Shown in pieces: positions 1-5,760 of a stretch of 7,398 nt of DNA. The DNA is taken from positions 1 through 7,398 of the forward strand of contig BQMV01000051.1 in the NCBI GenBank assembly GCA_022181005.1. The letters run 5' to 3'. The position numbers were made by a program, and so were the translations under genes. The notes under the pieces are model-generated. The model ran no database searches. It was not told the DNA's origin and saw only the letters and a program-made list of their open reading frames with translations. The DNA is from Anaerolineaceae bacterium. GTDB taxonomy: Bacteria > Chloroflexota > Anaerolineae > Anaerolineales > Villigracilaceae. Position 1 is the stretch's first letter. Each line of letters begins with the position of its first letter.

Positions 1-98
1 TACTTTGTCACTTATCATACCTTGTGTCCGTTCTTTTCATACTTATACTGCACCCACCGCGAGTTACTCTCTTTCCCTACACGACGCTCTTCCGATCT
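1..98. other. Illumina P5/TruSeq Universal adapter plus read junk (artefact)
   Basis: Bases 69-98 match the 3' 30 bases of the TruSeq Universal adapter exactly, ending in GACGCTCTTCCGATCT. Extending the comparison without gaps to 41-98 covers the whole 58-base P5 adapter, with about 9 mismatches, all in its distal 27 bases, as expected for low-quality read ends. Bases 1-40 are T-rich and resemble sequence read past the end of a library molecule. In translation this region gives the adapter peptides SLSLHDALPI and FPTRRSSDL. It is not genomic; real sequence starts at about 99. Confidence 0.97.
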
Positions 99-100
99 TA

Positions 101-223
101 CCTTCATGTCAATTCGCATCCGCGTTTGCCATCCGTCGCGGAAATATTCGAATGGCATCGTTGTTTCTTGCGCCATTTTTAGCCGTCGTTCTTTGGCTCG
201 CCTTTGTAGTGTTGACGCGGTAA
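101..223 (+). CDS. possible 3' end of an unknown membrane protein, or short hydrophobic ORF
   Basis: This frame is open from the adapter junction to the TAA at 221-223. Its last 23 codons, from an ATG at 152, encode a very hydrophobic stretch (SLFLAPFLAVVLWLAFVVL) ending in TR, which would make one membrane helix. A weak GGAA at 140-143 lies 8 bases before the ATG. It could be the tail of a gene cut off by the contig end, a tiny membrane peptide, or chance. I recognise no family. The frame also runs back into adapter sequence, so any longer protein called here is chimeric. Confidence 0.2.
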   Translation, partial: PSCQFASAFAIRRGNIRMASLFLAPFLAVVLWLAFVVLTR

Positions 224-240
224 ATCATCTTTTGTTTCTC

Positions 241-257
241 ACGCAGTTCAACTGCGT
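241..257. promoter_or_regulatory. perfect 17-bp palindrome upstream of ade
   Basis: ACGCAGTT-C-AACTGCGT is a perfect 8-bp inverted repeat around one base. It ends 34 bases before the ade start codon, a position suited to an operator or a short hairpin in the leader. A two-fold symmetric site would fit a dimeric repressor such as the GntR protein encoded downstream, but that link is inference. It could also be a dispersed short palindromic repeat of the genome. Confidence 0.4.
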
Positions 258-291
258 AAGAACGATACGCAATACGAACTACGGAGTGTTT

Positions 292-2079
292 ATGCCCTCA
301 TCTGCCAAACTAACCCATTCCCTTGTTGACACTGCCATGGGACGCATCCCTGCCGACCTCGTGATTCGTAACGGTCAGTGGGTGTGCGTGCAATCAGGCG
401 AGATCGTTCCGCAGACTGATGTCGCTATCAAGGACGGACGCGTCGCCTACGTTGGCGGAGACGCGAGTCACACTATTGGAAAAAAGACGAAGGTCATTGA
501 CGCGAACGGACGCTATCTCGTCCCCGGCTTGCTCGATCCGCATATGCACGTCGAGTCGGGCATGGTCACGGTGACCGAATTTGTCCGCGCGGTTGCGGCG
601 CGCGGCACGACCGGCATGTTCATTGACCCGCATGAGATTGCCAATGTGTTTGGCTTGCGCGGCGTTAAGTTGATGGTGGACGAAGCGCAAAAGCAACCTA
701 TCCATGTGTGGGTGCAGATGCCTTCTTGCGTGCCGTCCGCGCCGGGGTTGGAAACGCCCGGCGCTACGATCGGACCCAAAGAAGTTGCGACTGCGATGAA
801 ATGGAAAGGCATCATCGGCTTGGGCGAGATGATGAACTTTCCCGGCGTGTTTATGGGCGATAAAAAAATGATCGAAGAAATGACGATCACCCATGCGGCG
901 GGAAAAATAATCGGGGGGCATTACGCCTCGCCCGATCTGGGCATCCCGTTTCACGGCTACGCTGCCGGCGGCGCGGAGGATGACCACGAAGGCACGCGCG
1001 TCGAAGATGCGGTGGCGCGCGTGCGCCAAGGCATGAAAGCCATGTTGCGCTACGGCTCGGCGTGGTTCGATGTGGAATCGCAAGTCAAAGCCATTACCGA
1101 AAAGAAACTGGATTCGCGCCGCTTCCTATTATGCACCGACGATTCGCATGCGGGGACGTTGACCGGCGAAGGTCATATGGATCGCGTCTTGCGCCACGCC
1201 GTCGAGTGCGGGCTTCCGCCGATGACCGCGATTCAGATGATGACGATCAATGCCGCCGAACATTTTGGTCTGAGCAAGGAGCTTGGTATGATCGCCCCCG
1301 GTCGTTGGGCGGATGTGGCGTTGGCGAAGGATTTAAAAAACTTTGAGGCAGATGTTGTTATTGCAAAAGGAAAAGTCATTGCTGAAGGTGGAAAGTGGAA
1401 AGTGGAATTGCCAAAGACTTCCTATCCTGCATGGGTGAAGAATTCGGTGAAGTTGAAGAGAAAATTAAATGCGGAGGACTTTAAGTTGAAGGTTGAAAGT
1501 GGAAAGTTGAAAGTTAAAGCAAACGTGATTGGTGTGATAGAAAATCACGCAGGCACACGACATTTGACTTTCGACCTTCGACCTGAAAACGGCGAGATCA
1601 AAGCCGACGTTGCGCGCGACCTTGCCAAGATCGCCGTCGTCGAACGCCACAAAGCGACGGGCAAAATCGCGATGGGGCTCGTCAGCGGATTTGGATTCAC
1701 CGCAAAATGCGCCGTCGCCTCCACCGTCGCACATGATTCGCATCACATGATCGTCGTTGGCACGGACGATGAAGCGATGGCGTTGGCGGGCAACGCGTTG
1801 GCGAAATGCGGAGGCGGGCAGGTCGTTGTGTTGGGCGATAAAATTATCGGTTTGGTCGAGATGAAGATAGCGGGTTTGATGTCCGTTGAGAAAGCGGACG
1901 TCGTCGCGCGTAAAGCCGAATCCATTTTGGAAGGATTCAAGATGTGTGGGTGCGAGTTGAACAACCCAAATATGCAATTGAGTTTGCTCGCGCTGGCGGT
2001 CATCCCCGAACTGCGAATCTCGGATAAAGGCTTGGTGGATGTGACGAAGTTCGATTTTATTCCCTTATTGGAGGCGTGA
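292..2079 (+). CDS. ade: adenine deaminase (EC 3.5.4.2)
   Basis: Ade hydrolyses adenine to hypoxanthine and ammonia, using a metal centre in an amidohydrolase fold, and feeds purine salvage or catabolism. The 595-residue product has the usual family length. An N-terminal beta-sandwich segment (about 20-75) is followed by the metal-binding strand PHMHVES (83-89), IDPHEIANV (111-119), GEMMNFPGV (178-186), the GGHYASPDL region (208-216) and CTDDSHAGTL (281-290). The adenine-deaminase-specific C-terminal domain includes VVERH (449-453), GLVSGFG and AHDSHH (480-485). The start at 292 has GGAG at 283-286, five bases upstream; the longer open frame back to 22 is adapter. The stop TGA shares its A with the next gene's ATG, so the two are co-transcribed and probably coupled. 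Residues about 366-431 form a lysine-rich linker built partly from 7-bp DNA repeats. Confidence 0.95.
   Translation: MPSSAKLTHSLVDTAMGRIPADLVIRNGQWVCVQSGEIVPQTDVAIKDGRVAYVGGDASHTIGKKTKVIDANGRYLVPGLLDPHMHVESGMVTVTEFVRAVAARGTTGMFIDPHEIANVFGLRGVKLMVDEAQKQPIHVWVQMPSCVPSAPGLETPGATIGPKEVATAMKWKGIIGLGEMMNFPGVFMGDKKMIEEMTITHAAGKIIGGHYASPDLGIPFHGYAAGGAEDDHEGTRVEDAVARVRQGMKAMLRYGSAWFDVESQVKAITEKKLDSRRFLLCTDDSHAGTLTGEGHMDRVLRHAVECGLPPMTAIQMMTINAAEHFGLSKELGMIAPGRWADVALAKDLKNFEADVVIAKGKVIAEGGKWKVELPKTSYPAWVKNSVKLKRKLNAEDFKLKVESGKLKVKANVIGVIENHAGTRHLTFDLRPENGEIKADVARDLAKIAVVERHKATGKIAMGLVSGFGFTAKCAVASTVAHDSHHMIVVGTDDEAMALAGNALAKCGGGQVVVLGDKIIGLVEMKIAGLMSVEKADVVARKAESILEGFKMCGCELNNPNMQLSLLALAVIPELRISDKGLVDVTKFDFIPLLEA
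1388..1582 (+). repeat. 7-bp tandem repeats within ade, direct and inverted
   Basis: Three heptamers GTGGAAA, GTGGAAA, GTGGAAT run from 1388 to 1408. Five heptamers (GTTGAAG, GTTGAAA, GTGGAAA, GTTGAAA, GTTAAAG) run from 1485 to 1519. At about 1565-1582 GACTTTC, GACCTTC, GACC is the same motif on the other strand. All stay in frame and encode part of a variable linker (GGKWKVE, KLKVESGKLKVK, LTFDLRP) between the catalytic and C-terminal domains. The local AT-richness and heptamer period are unlike the rest of the gene. They look like a small dispersed repeat tolerated at a weakly constrained site. Confidence 0.75.
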
Positions 2080-2798
2080 TGGCGCATTTCCCATTCCAGC
2101 GTTTGCAGAACGATCTTGAGAAGCTCATCGCAAAAACGCCCGCCGGTCAGCGCTTGCTGAACGAGCCTGCGTTGGCGAAGCAACTGGGCGTTTCACGAGC
2201 GACGTTGCGCGAAGCGATGCGCACATTTGAAACGCAAGGACTGATTCGACGACGGCAAGGGTCTGGCACATATGTGATCGGCAAAGCGCCGGTGCTCGAC
2301 GCCGGGCTTGAAGAACTTGAAAGCATAGAAACCATGGCGCGCCGTTTAAATTTGGACGTGACGGTAAGCGACCTGCAAATTGACAGCGTTAATGCGGATG
2401 CGGAATTTGCAAAAGCGCTCAACGTTGCGGAAAAGACGCGCCTCACGCGGATTCGCCGCGTCGTCCGCGCTGATCGGCGCCCGGCGGCATATTTGGTAGA
2501 TGTCTTGCCTGAGACGATTCTCACGCCCGACGAACTCCCGTCGAATTTCAGCGGTTCGATTCTCGACTTCCTGTTGGCGCGCGGCGACTCTCCCTCGATG
2601 TCTCGCACGAACGTCAGCGCGATTGACGCGACCGCCGCGGTCGCCAAGGCTCTGGAGATTCAGCGCGGCGACGTATTGCTGCATTTTGACGCGCAACTCT
2701 TCGACGTTAATGGAAAAGCGTTGGACTATTCGTTAAGTTATTTTATCCCCGGCTATTTCCGTTTTCACATTGTCCGTCGAGTGGGAAGCGGCAGATAA
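2079..2798 (+). CDS. GntR-family (HutC/UTRA-type) transcriptional regulator
   Basis: The 239-residue protein has an N-terminal winged helix-turn-helix (about 10-66), with LLNEPALAKQLGVSRATLRE as the HTH and RRRQGSGTYVI as the wing. The C-terminal part (about 80-235) is compatible with a UTRA small-molecule-binding domain: it has the RIRRVVRADRRPAAY strand pair and ends in the typical DYSLSYFIPGYFRFHIVRR. Proteins of this type are dimeric repressors or activators whose DNA binding is altered by a metabolite. The ATG at 2079 overlaps the ade stop codon (TGATG). GGAGG at 2070-2074 is spaced correctly for that ATG but too close to the GTG at 2076. Position inside a purine cluster suggests it controls these genes in response to a purine or breakdown product. 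The effector is unknown. Confidence 0.88.
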   Translation: MAHFPFQRLQNDLEKLIAKTPAGQRLLNEPALAKQLGVSRATLREAMRTFETQGLIRRRQGSGTYVIGKAPVLDAGLEELESIETMARRLNLDVTVSDLQIDSVNADAEFAKALNVAEKTRLTRIRRVVRADRRPAAYLVDVLPETILTPDELPSNFSGSILDFLLARGDSPSMSRTNVSAIDATAAVAKALEIQRGDVLLHFDAQLFDVNGKALDYSLSYFIPGYFRFHIVRRVGSGR

Positions 2799-2850
2799 AT
2801 AATTTAAGATTGAGAAACCCGCAATTATATTTTCATAAAAAGGAAAAATC

Positions 2851-4050
2851 ATGACAGATAAAATGCAGGAAATTCAAAAGCGAGTGGCGGAACAACGCGA
2901 GGATATTATCGAATTTTTGCACGAGATTGTCGCCATCCCTTCGATGGAATCGCAGATTGGCGACGTGGGCGAGCGCGTGCAAGCCGAGATGAGAAAACTC
3001 GGCTTCGACGAAGTCCGCTTCGACAAAATGGGCAACACGGTTGGGCGCATCGGTAACGGCGAAAAAATCATCGTCTATGATTCGCACATTGACACGGTCG
3101 GCGTAGGCGACCCCGCATCATGGGGTTGGGATCCATTCAAAGGAAAAATCGAAGATGGCATTTTCTACGCGCGCGGCGCATGCGACGAGAAAGCCTCCAC
3201 GCCCGGCATGATCTACGGTTTAGCGCTGGCGCGCGATCTCGGTCTGCTCGACGGCTGGACGGCGTATTACTTCGGTAATATGGAAGAATGGTGCGACGGC
3301 ATTGCGCCCAACACGTTCGTCGAAGTTGACCCGAAAGTGAAACCCGATTTCGTCGTCATCGGCGAGCCGACCAAAATGCTGACCTATCGCGGGCATAAAG
3401 GGCGCTTGGAGATGAAGATCACCGCGAAGGGAAAATCCGCGCACGCTGCGTCGAATCATTTGGGCGATAACGCTATTTACAAGTTGCTGCCAGTCATTGC
3501 CGGCATCCGCGATTTAGAGCCGCAACTCGGCGACCATGAATTTTTAGGTCATGGAAAAATCACTGTCAGCGACATGCACGTCAAGACTCCTTCTATCAAC
3601 GCCGTGCCGGATGAAGCTATTATATTCATTGATCGGCGCATGACATTCGGCGAAACGAAAGAACAGGTCAAAGCGCAGATCGAAGCGCTGATTCCCGCTG
3701 AGTTCAAAGACTCTGTCAAACTGGAAGAACTCTTTTACGACGAGCCGTCGTACACTGGATTTGTTTTCCCTGTGGATAAATATTTCCCCGCGTGGGCATT
3801 GGAGGAAGATCATCCGCTCGTCCGCGCGGGACAGCTGGCGCGTGAACAAATCGGCTTGACTCCCGCCCCCAGCGGCAAGTGGAACTTCTCCACGAATGGA
3901 ATCTATTGGGCGGGCAAAGCAGGCATCCCGTCGATCGGATTCGGTCCAGGCGACGAGGAGACCGCGCACACGGTCAACGACTCCGTCTCGCTCGAAGACA
4001 TGGTCAAAGCGACGGAGTTCTACGCGATATTGCCGAGTCTGATAAAGTAG
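2851..4050 (+). CDS. ygeY: YgeY-type M20 metallohydrolase, purine-catabolism cluster
   Basis: The 399-residue protein belongs to the ArgE/DapE/ACY1 (M20) family and closely resembles E. coli YgeY (about 403 residues), the selenium-metabolism-linked hydrolase. Likely dinuclear zinc ligands and catalytic residues are visible: H79 and D81 (YDSHIDTVG), D112 (ACDEKASTPG), E145-E146 (NMEEWCDG), E172 (GEPT) and H373 (TAHTVNDS). A lid/dimerisation domain lies at about 180-290. Related enzymes cleave amide bonds of N-acyl amino acids; the exact YgeY substrate in anaerobic purine breakdown is not evident here. AAGGA at 2840-2844 is a good ribosome binding site. The 52-base gap after the regulator has no terminator, so it probably belongs to the same operon. 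Its TAG stop is the first three bases of the octamer array. Confidence 0.92.
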   Translation: MTDKMQEIQKRVAEQREDIIEFLHEIVAIPSMESQIGDVGERVQAEMRKLGFDEVRFDKMGNTVGRIGNGEKIIVYDSHIDTVGVGDPASWGWDPFKGKIEDGIFYARGACDEKASTPGMIYGLALARDLGLLDGWTAYYFGNMEEWCDGIAPNTFVEVDPKVKPDFVVIGEPTKMLTYRGHKGRLEMKITAKGKSAHAASNHLGDNAIYKLLPVIAGIRDLEPQLGDHEFLGHGKITVSDMHVKTPSINAVPDEAIIFIDRRMTFGETKEQVKAQIEALIPAEFKDSVKLEELFYDEPSYTGFVFPVDKYFPAWALEEDHPLVRAGQLAREQIGLTPAPSGKWNFSTNGIYWAGKAGIPSIGFGPGDEETAHTVNDSVSLEDMVKATEFYAILPSLIK

Positions 4051-4167
4051 TCTTCTTGTCTGCTAGTCTGCTTGTCTGCTAGTCCGCTTGTCTGCTAGTC
4101 CGCTTGTCTGCTAGTCTGCTAGTCTGCTAGTCTGCTTGTCTGCTAGTTCGCTTGTCTGCTAGTCAGT
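4048..4167 (+). repeat. octamer tandem array, left arm of element 1
   Basis: Fifteen consecutive 8-bp units without insertions or deletions, consensus T[A/T]GTC[T/C]GC. TAGTC-type and TTGTC-type units often alternate, giving a 16-bp higher-order period (TTGTCTGCTAGTCCGC occurs twice in succession at 4072-4103). The first unit starts at the TAG stop codon of ygeY. The last unit (TAGTCAGT) degenerates about 20 bases before the ribosome binding site of the four-helix-bundle gene. The reverse complement of a unit (GACTAGCA in rotation) differs at one base from the GACTAGAA units downstream of that gene. Confidence 0.95.
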
Positions 4168-4197
4168 TGATGATAGGCTGACCATTATGGAGGCGAA

Positions 4198-4566
4198 ATG
4201 ACAACGATTAAGAACTTTGAGGATTTGAAAGCATGGCAAAAGGCTAGAGAACTTGCAGGCTATGTGTATGAGTTAACTCGAACGGACAAATTTTCCCGAG
4301 ATTTTGGCTTGCGCGATCAGATTCAGCGTGCGGCAAGTTCCACCATGCATAACATCGCAGAAGGATTCGAATCAGGGTCCGATCCTGAGTTTGTCAGGTT
4401 CCTAAAAATAGCGCGGCGTTCTGCAGGAGAAGTCCAGTCACAACTTTATTTAGCCTTGGATGTCAGTTATATAATCGAAGATGAGCGCCTCAAAGCTCAT
4501 GCTCTCGCCACGGAGGTAAAACGACTTATCAATGGAATGATGACCTATCTAAGAAAACCCGACTAG
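4198..4566 (+). CDS. four-helix-bundle protein (S23 / 23S rRNA IVS-encoded family)
   Basis: The 122-residue, all-helical protein carries the signature of the TIGR02436/PF05635 family: FEDLKAWQKARELAGYVYEL near the N-terminus, then FGLRDQIQRAASSTMHNIAEGFE (36-58), FVRFLKIARRSAGEVQSQL (65-83) and a C-terminal helix to TYLRKP. Relatives are encoded in intervening sequences of 23S rRNA, and the Avd accessory protein of diversity-generating retroelements has the same fold. Most members are orphans of unknown function, probably nucleic-acid binding and oligomeric. The start has GGAGG at 4189-4193. The gene is lower in GC (26 of 60 in bases 4261-4320, against 33 of 60 in 4921-4980 of ygeW), with AGA, AGG and TTA codons that are rarer in its neighbours. 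It sits between opposed octamer arrays, and its TAG stop is part of the downstream array. It looks like an inserted cargo gene in the purine operon. Confidence 0.88.
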   Translation: MTTIKNFEDLKAWQKARELAGYVYELTRTDKFSRDFGLRDQIQRAASSTMHNIAEGFESGSDPEFVRFLKIARRSAGEVQSQLYLALDVSYIIEDERLKAHALATEVKRLINGMMTYLRKPD

Positions 4567-4615
4567 CCGCTCTGCGACTAGAAGACTAAAAGACTAGAAG
4601 ACTAGGAGACTAACT
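4561..4615 (+). repeat. octamer tandem array, right (inverted) arm of element 1
   Basis: GACTAGCC at 4561 overlaps the last codon and stop of the four-helix-bundle gene. After seven bases (GCTCTGC) come five in-register octamers from 4576: GACTAGAA, GACTAAAA, GACTAGAA, GACTAGGA, GACTAACT. These are near-complements of the TAGTCTGC units upstream, so together the arrays form long imperfect inverted repeats around the gene. The array ends one base before the ygeW start codon. Confidence 0.92.
4604..4608 (+). promoter_or_regulatory. repeat-derived Shine-Dalgarno of ygeW
   Basis: AGGAG is formed by the variant octamer GACTAGGA followed by the next unit's G, eight bases before the ATG at 4617. 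It is the only GACTAGGA unit in this array. No other purine-rich site lies within reach of the start codon, so ygeW translation appears to depend on the repeat array. Confidence 0.75.
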
Positions 4616-4616
4616 T

Positions 4617-5597
4617 ATGCAAACCAACTTCAGAGGCCGCGATTTTATCGGCGACCTGGACTTCACGAAAGAGGAAGTCGAAACCGTTTTAGACGTGGCG
4701 TGGGATTTGAAACGCAAGCGCGCGCTCGGCGAACCGCACGCGTTACTGCGCGACAAAGTCCTTGCCATGCTGTTCTTTTTCACGTCCACACGCACGCGCG
4801 GATCGTTCGAGGCGGGCATGGCGCAATTGGGCGGACACGCCGCGTTCATTGACAGCGTAACCACTCAAATCTCGCACGGCGACACCGCCAAAGAGATCGG
4901 CGAAATCTTCGGGCGCTACTTCGACGGCATCGCCATCCGTCAGTGCGATTGGCAATTCGGCAACCGGTATATTAACGAGGTCGCCAAAGCCAGCCGCGTT
5001 CCCATCCTCAACATGCAATGCGACGTATATCATCCTTTCCAATGTCTCGCGGATTTAATGACCGTCATCGAGAAAAAAGGACGCGATCTGCGCCGCAAGA
5101 AAGTGGTCGTCTCGTGGGCGTACGCCGCCTCGTATAGCAAACCGATCTCGGTGCCGCAATCGCTCATCCTGCAAATGACCCGCTTCGGCTGCGACGTGGT
5201 GCTGGCTCACCCGCCTGAGTTCAAACTCATGCCCGACATCATGCAACAAGCAAAGGACAACGCGAAAAAATACGGCGTCGGTTTCGATGTGACCGACAAC
5301 ATGGACGAAGCCTTCAAAGATGCCGATGTGGTGTATCCCAAGAGTTGGGGTCCGCTTCTCACAACGACAGGCAAAGAAGAAGGCAAAGCCTTGATCGATA
5401 AATACAAATCATGGATCACCGACGAGCGCCGCATGGGCTTGACCAAAGACGATTCGATTTACATGCACTGTCTGCCCGCCGACCGCGGACTCGAAGTCAC
5501 CGACGGCGTGATCGACGGCAAACATTCGGTTGTCTACGATGAAGCCGAGAACCGCCTCCACGCGCAGAAAGCCGTGATGGCGTTGACGATGAGTTAG
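4617..5597 (+). CDS. ygeW: YgeW-type knotted carbamoyltransferase
   Basis: A 326-residue aspartate/ornithine carbamoyltransferase-family protein. The carbamoyl-phosphate loop is TSTRTR (56-61). The second substrate-binding motif is HPFQ (139-142) in the context CDVYHPFQCLADLMT. HCLPADRG (284-291) is the conserved late motif. VVYPKSWG (238-245) replaces the SMG loop of true ornithine carbamoyltransferases, which points to the knotted subfamily of YgeW and N-acetyl/N-succinylornithine carbamoyltransferases. E. coli YgeW is longer (about 396 residues). Next to carbamate kinase and ygeY it probably works in the phosphorolytic direction, releasing carbamoyl phosphate from a ureido intermediate of purine breakdown. 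An arginine biosynthetic acetyl- or succinylornithine enzyme is the alternative, but no arg genes are present. Its TAG stop begins the next octamer array. Confidence 0.85.
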   Translation: MQTNFRGRDFIGDLDFTKEEVETVLDVAWDLKRKRALGEPHALLRDKVLAMLFFFTSTRTRGSFEAGMAQLGGHAAFIDSVTTQISHGDTAKEIGEIFGRYFDGIAIRQCDWQFGNRYINEVAKASRVPILNMQCDVYHPFQCLADLMTVIEKKGRDLRRKKVVVSWAYAASYSKPISVPQSLILQMTRFGCDVVLAHPPEFKLMPDIMQQAKDNAKKYGVGFDVTDNMDEAFKDADVVYPKSWGPLLTTTGKEEGKALIDKYKSWITDERRMGLTKDDSIYMHCLPADRGLEVTDGVIDGKHSVVYDEAENRLHAQKAVMALTMS

Positions 5598-5648
5598 TCT
5601 GCTTGTCAAATAGTCCGCTGGTCTGCTTCCGCTGATCTGCTAGTCAAA
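5595..5648 (+). repeat. octamer array, left arm of element 2
   Basis: Degenerate units of the TAGTCTGC family: TAGTCTGC, TTGTCAAA, TAGTCCGC, TGGTCTGC, a shortened TTCCGC, TGATCTGC and TAGTCAAA. The first unit starts at the ygeW TAG stop codon, the same placement as element 1 after ygeY. It is shorter and more decayed than the 4048-4167 array. Confidence 0.85.
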
Positions 5649-5672
5649 AAATTATTGACGGAAAGATCGGCA

Positions 5673-5760
5673 GACTAGAAGACCAGAAGACCAGAAGACT
5701 AGAAGACCAGGAGACTAGATGACTAGAAGACTAAAAGCCCAGGAGACTAGATGACTAAAT
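5673..5760 (+). repeat. octamer array, right (inverted) arm of element 2
   Basis: Eleven octamers in strict register, consensus GA[C][T/C]AGAA: GACTAGAA, GACCAGAA, GACCAGAA, GACTAGAA, GACCAGGA, GACTAGAT, GACTAGAA, GACTAAAA, GCCCAGGA, GACTAGAT, GACTAAAT. About 24 bases (5649-5672) separate it from the inverted left arm, so transcripts could form a long imperfect hairpin; TGATCTGCTAGTC at 5633-5645 faces GACTAGAAGACCA at 5673-5685. The array runs into the arcC coding region and supplies its ribosome binding site, start codon and codons 2-3. Confidence 0.93.
5719..5754 (+). CDS. 11-codon upstream ORF within the octamer array
   Basis: ATG at 5719 opens a frame encoding MTRRLKAQETR, ending in TGA at 5752-5754. 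It has its own AGGAG at 5709-5713. The stop overlaps the arcC start as ATGA (5751-5754), a typical translational-coupling arrangement. The 19-base block CCAGGAGACTAGATGACTA occurs at 5707-5725 and 5739-5757, so the initiation site is duplicated by exactly four octamers (32 bases). It may be translated, but could be a by-product of repeat duplication. Confidence 0.35.
   Translation: MTRRLKAQETR

Noticed and set aside
22..291. N-terminal extension of adenine deaminase to position 22
   Set aside because: It is translated adapter plus leader sequence. The 292 start has a proper ribosome binding site and gives the usual protein length.
394..1083. Long antisense open frames over ade and other genes (for example 394-1083 and 5900-6568 on the minus strand)
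   Set aside because: They oppose genes with clear family motifs, have no recognisable domains and arise from GC-rich codon structure.
2076..2078. GTG start for the GntR regulator
   Set aside because: It is only one base from the GGAGG; the ATG at 2079 has better spacing and the common TGATG overlap.
4048..4167. CRISPR array
   Set aside because: Units are 8 bp in direct tandem with no unique spacers, and no cas genes are present.
4198..4566. Diversity-generating retroelement (Avd) or 23S rRNA intervening sequence
   Set aside because: No reverse transcriptase, template/variable repeat pair or rRNA sequence occurs in the window; only the fold family is shared.
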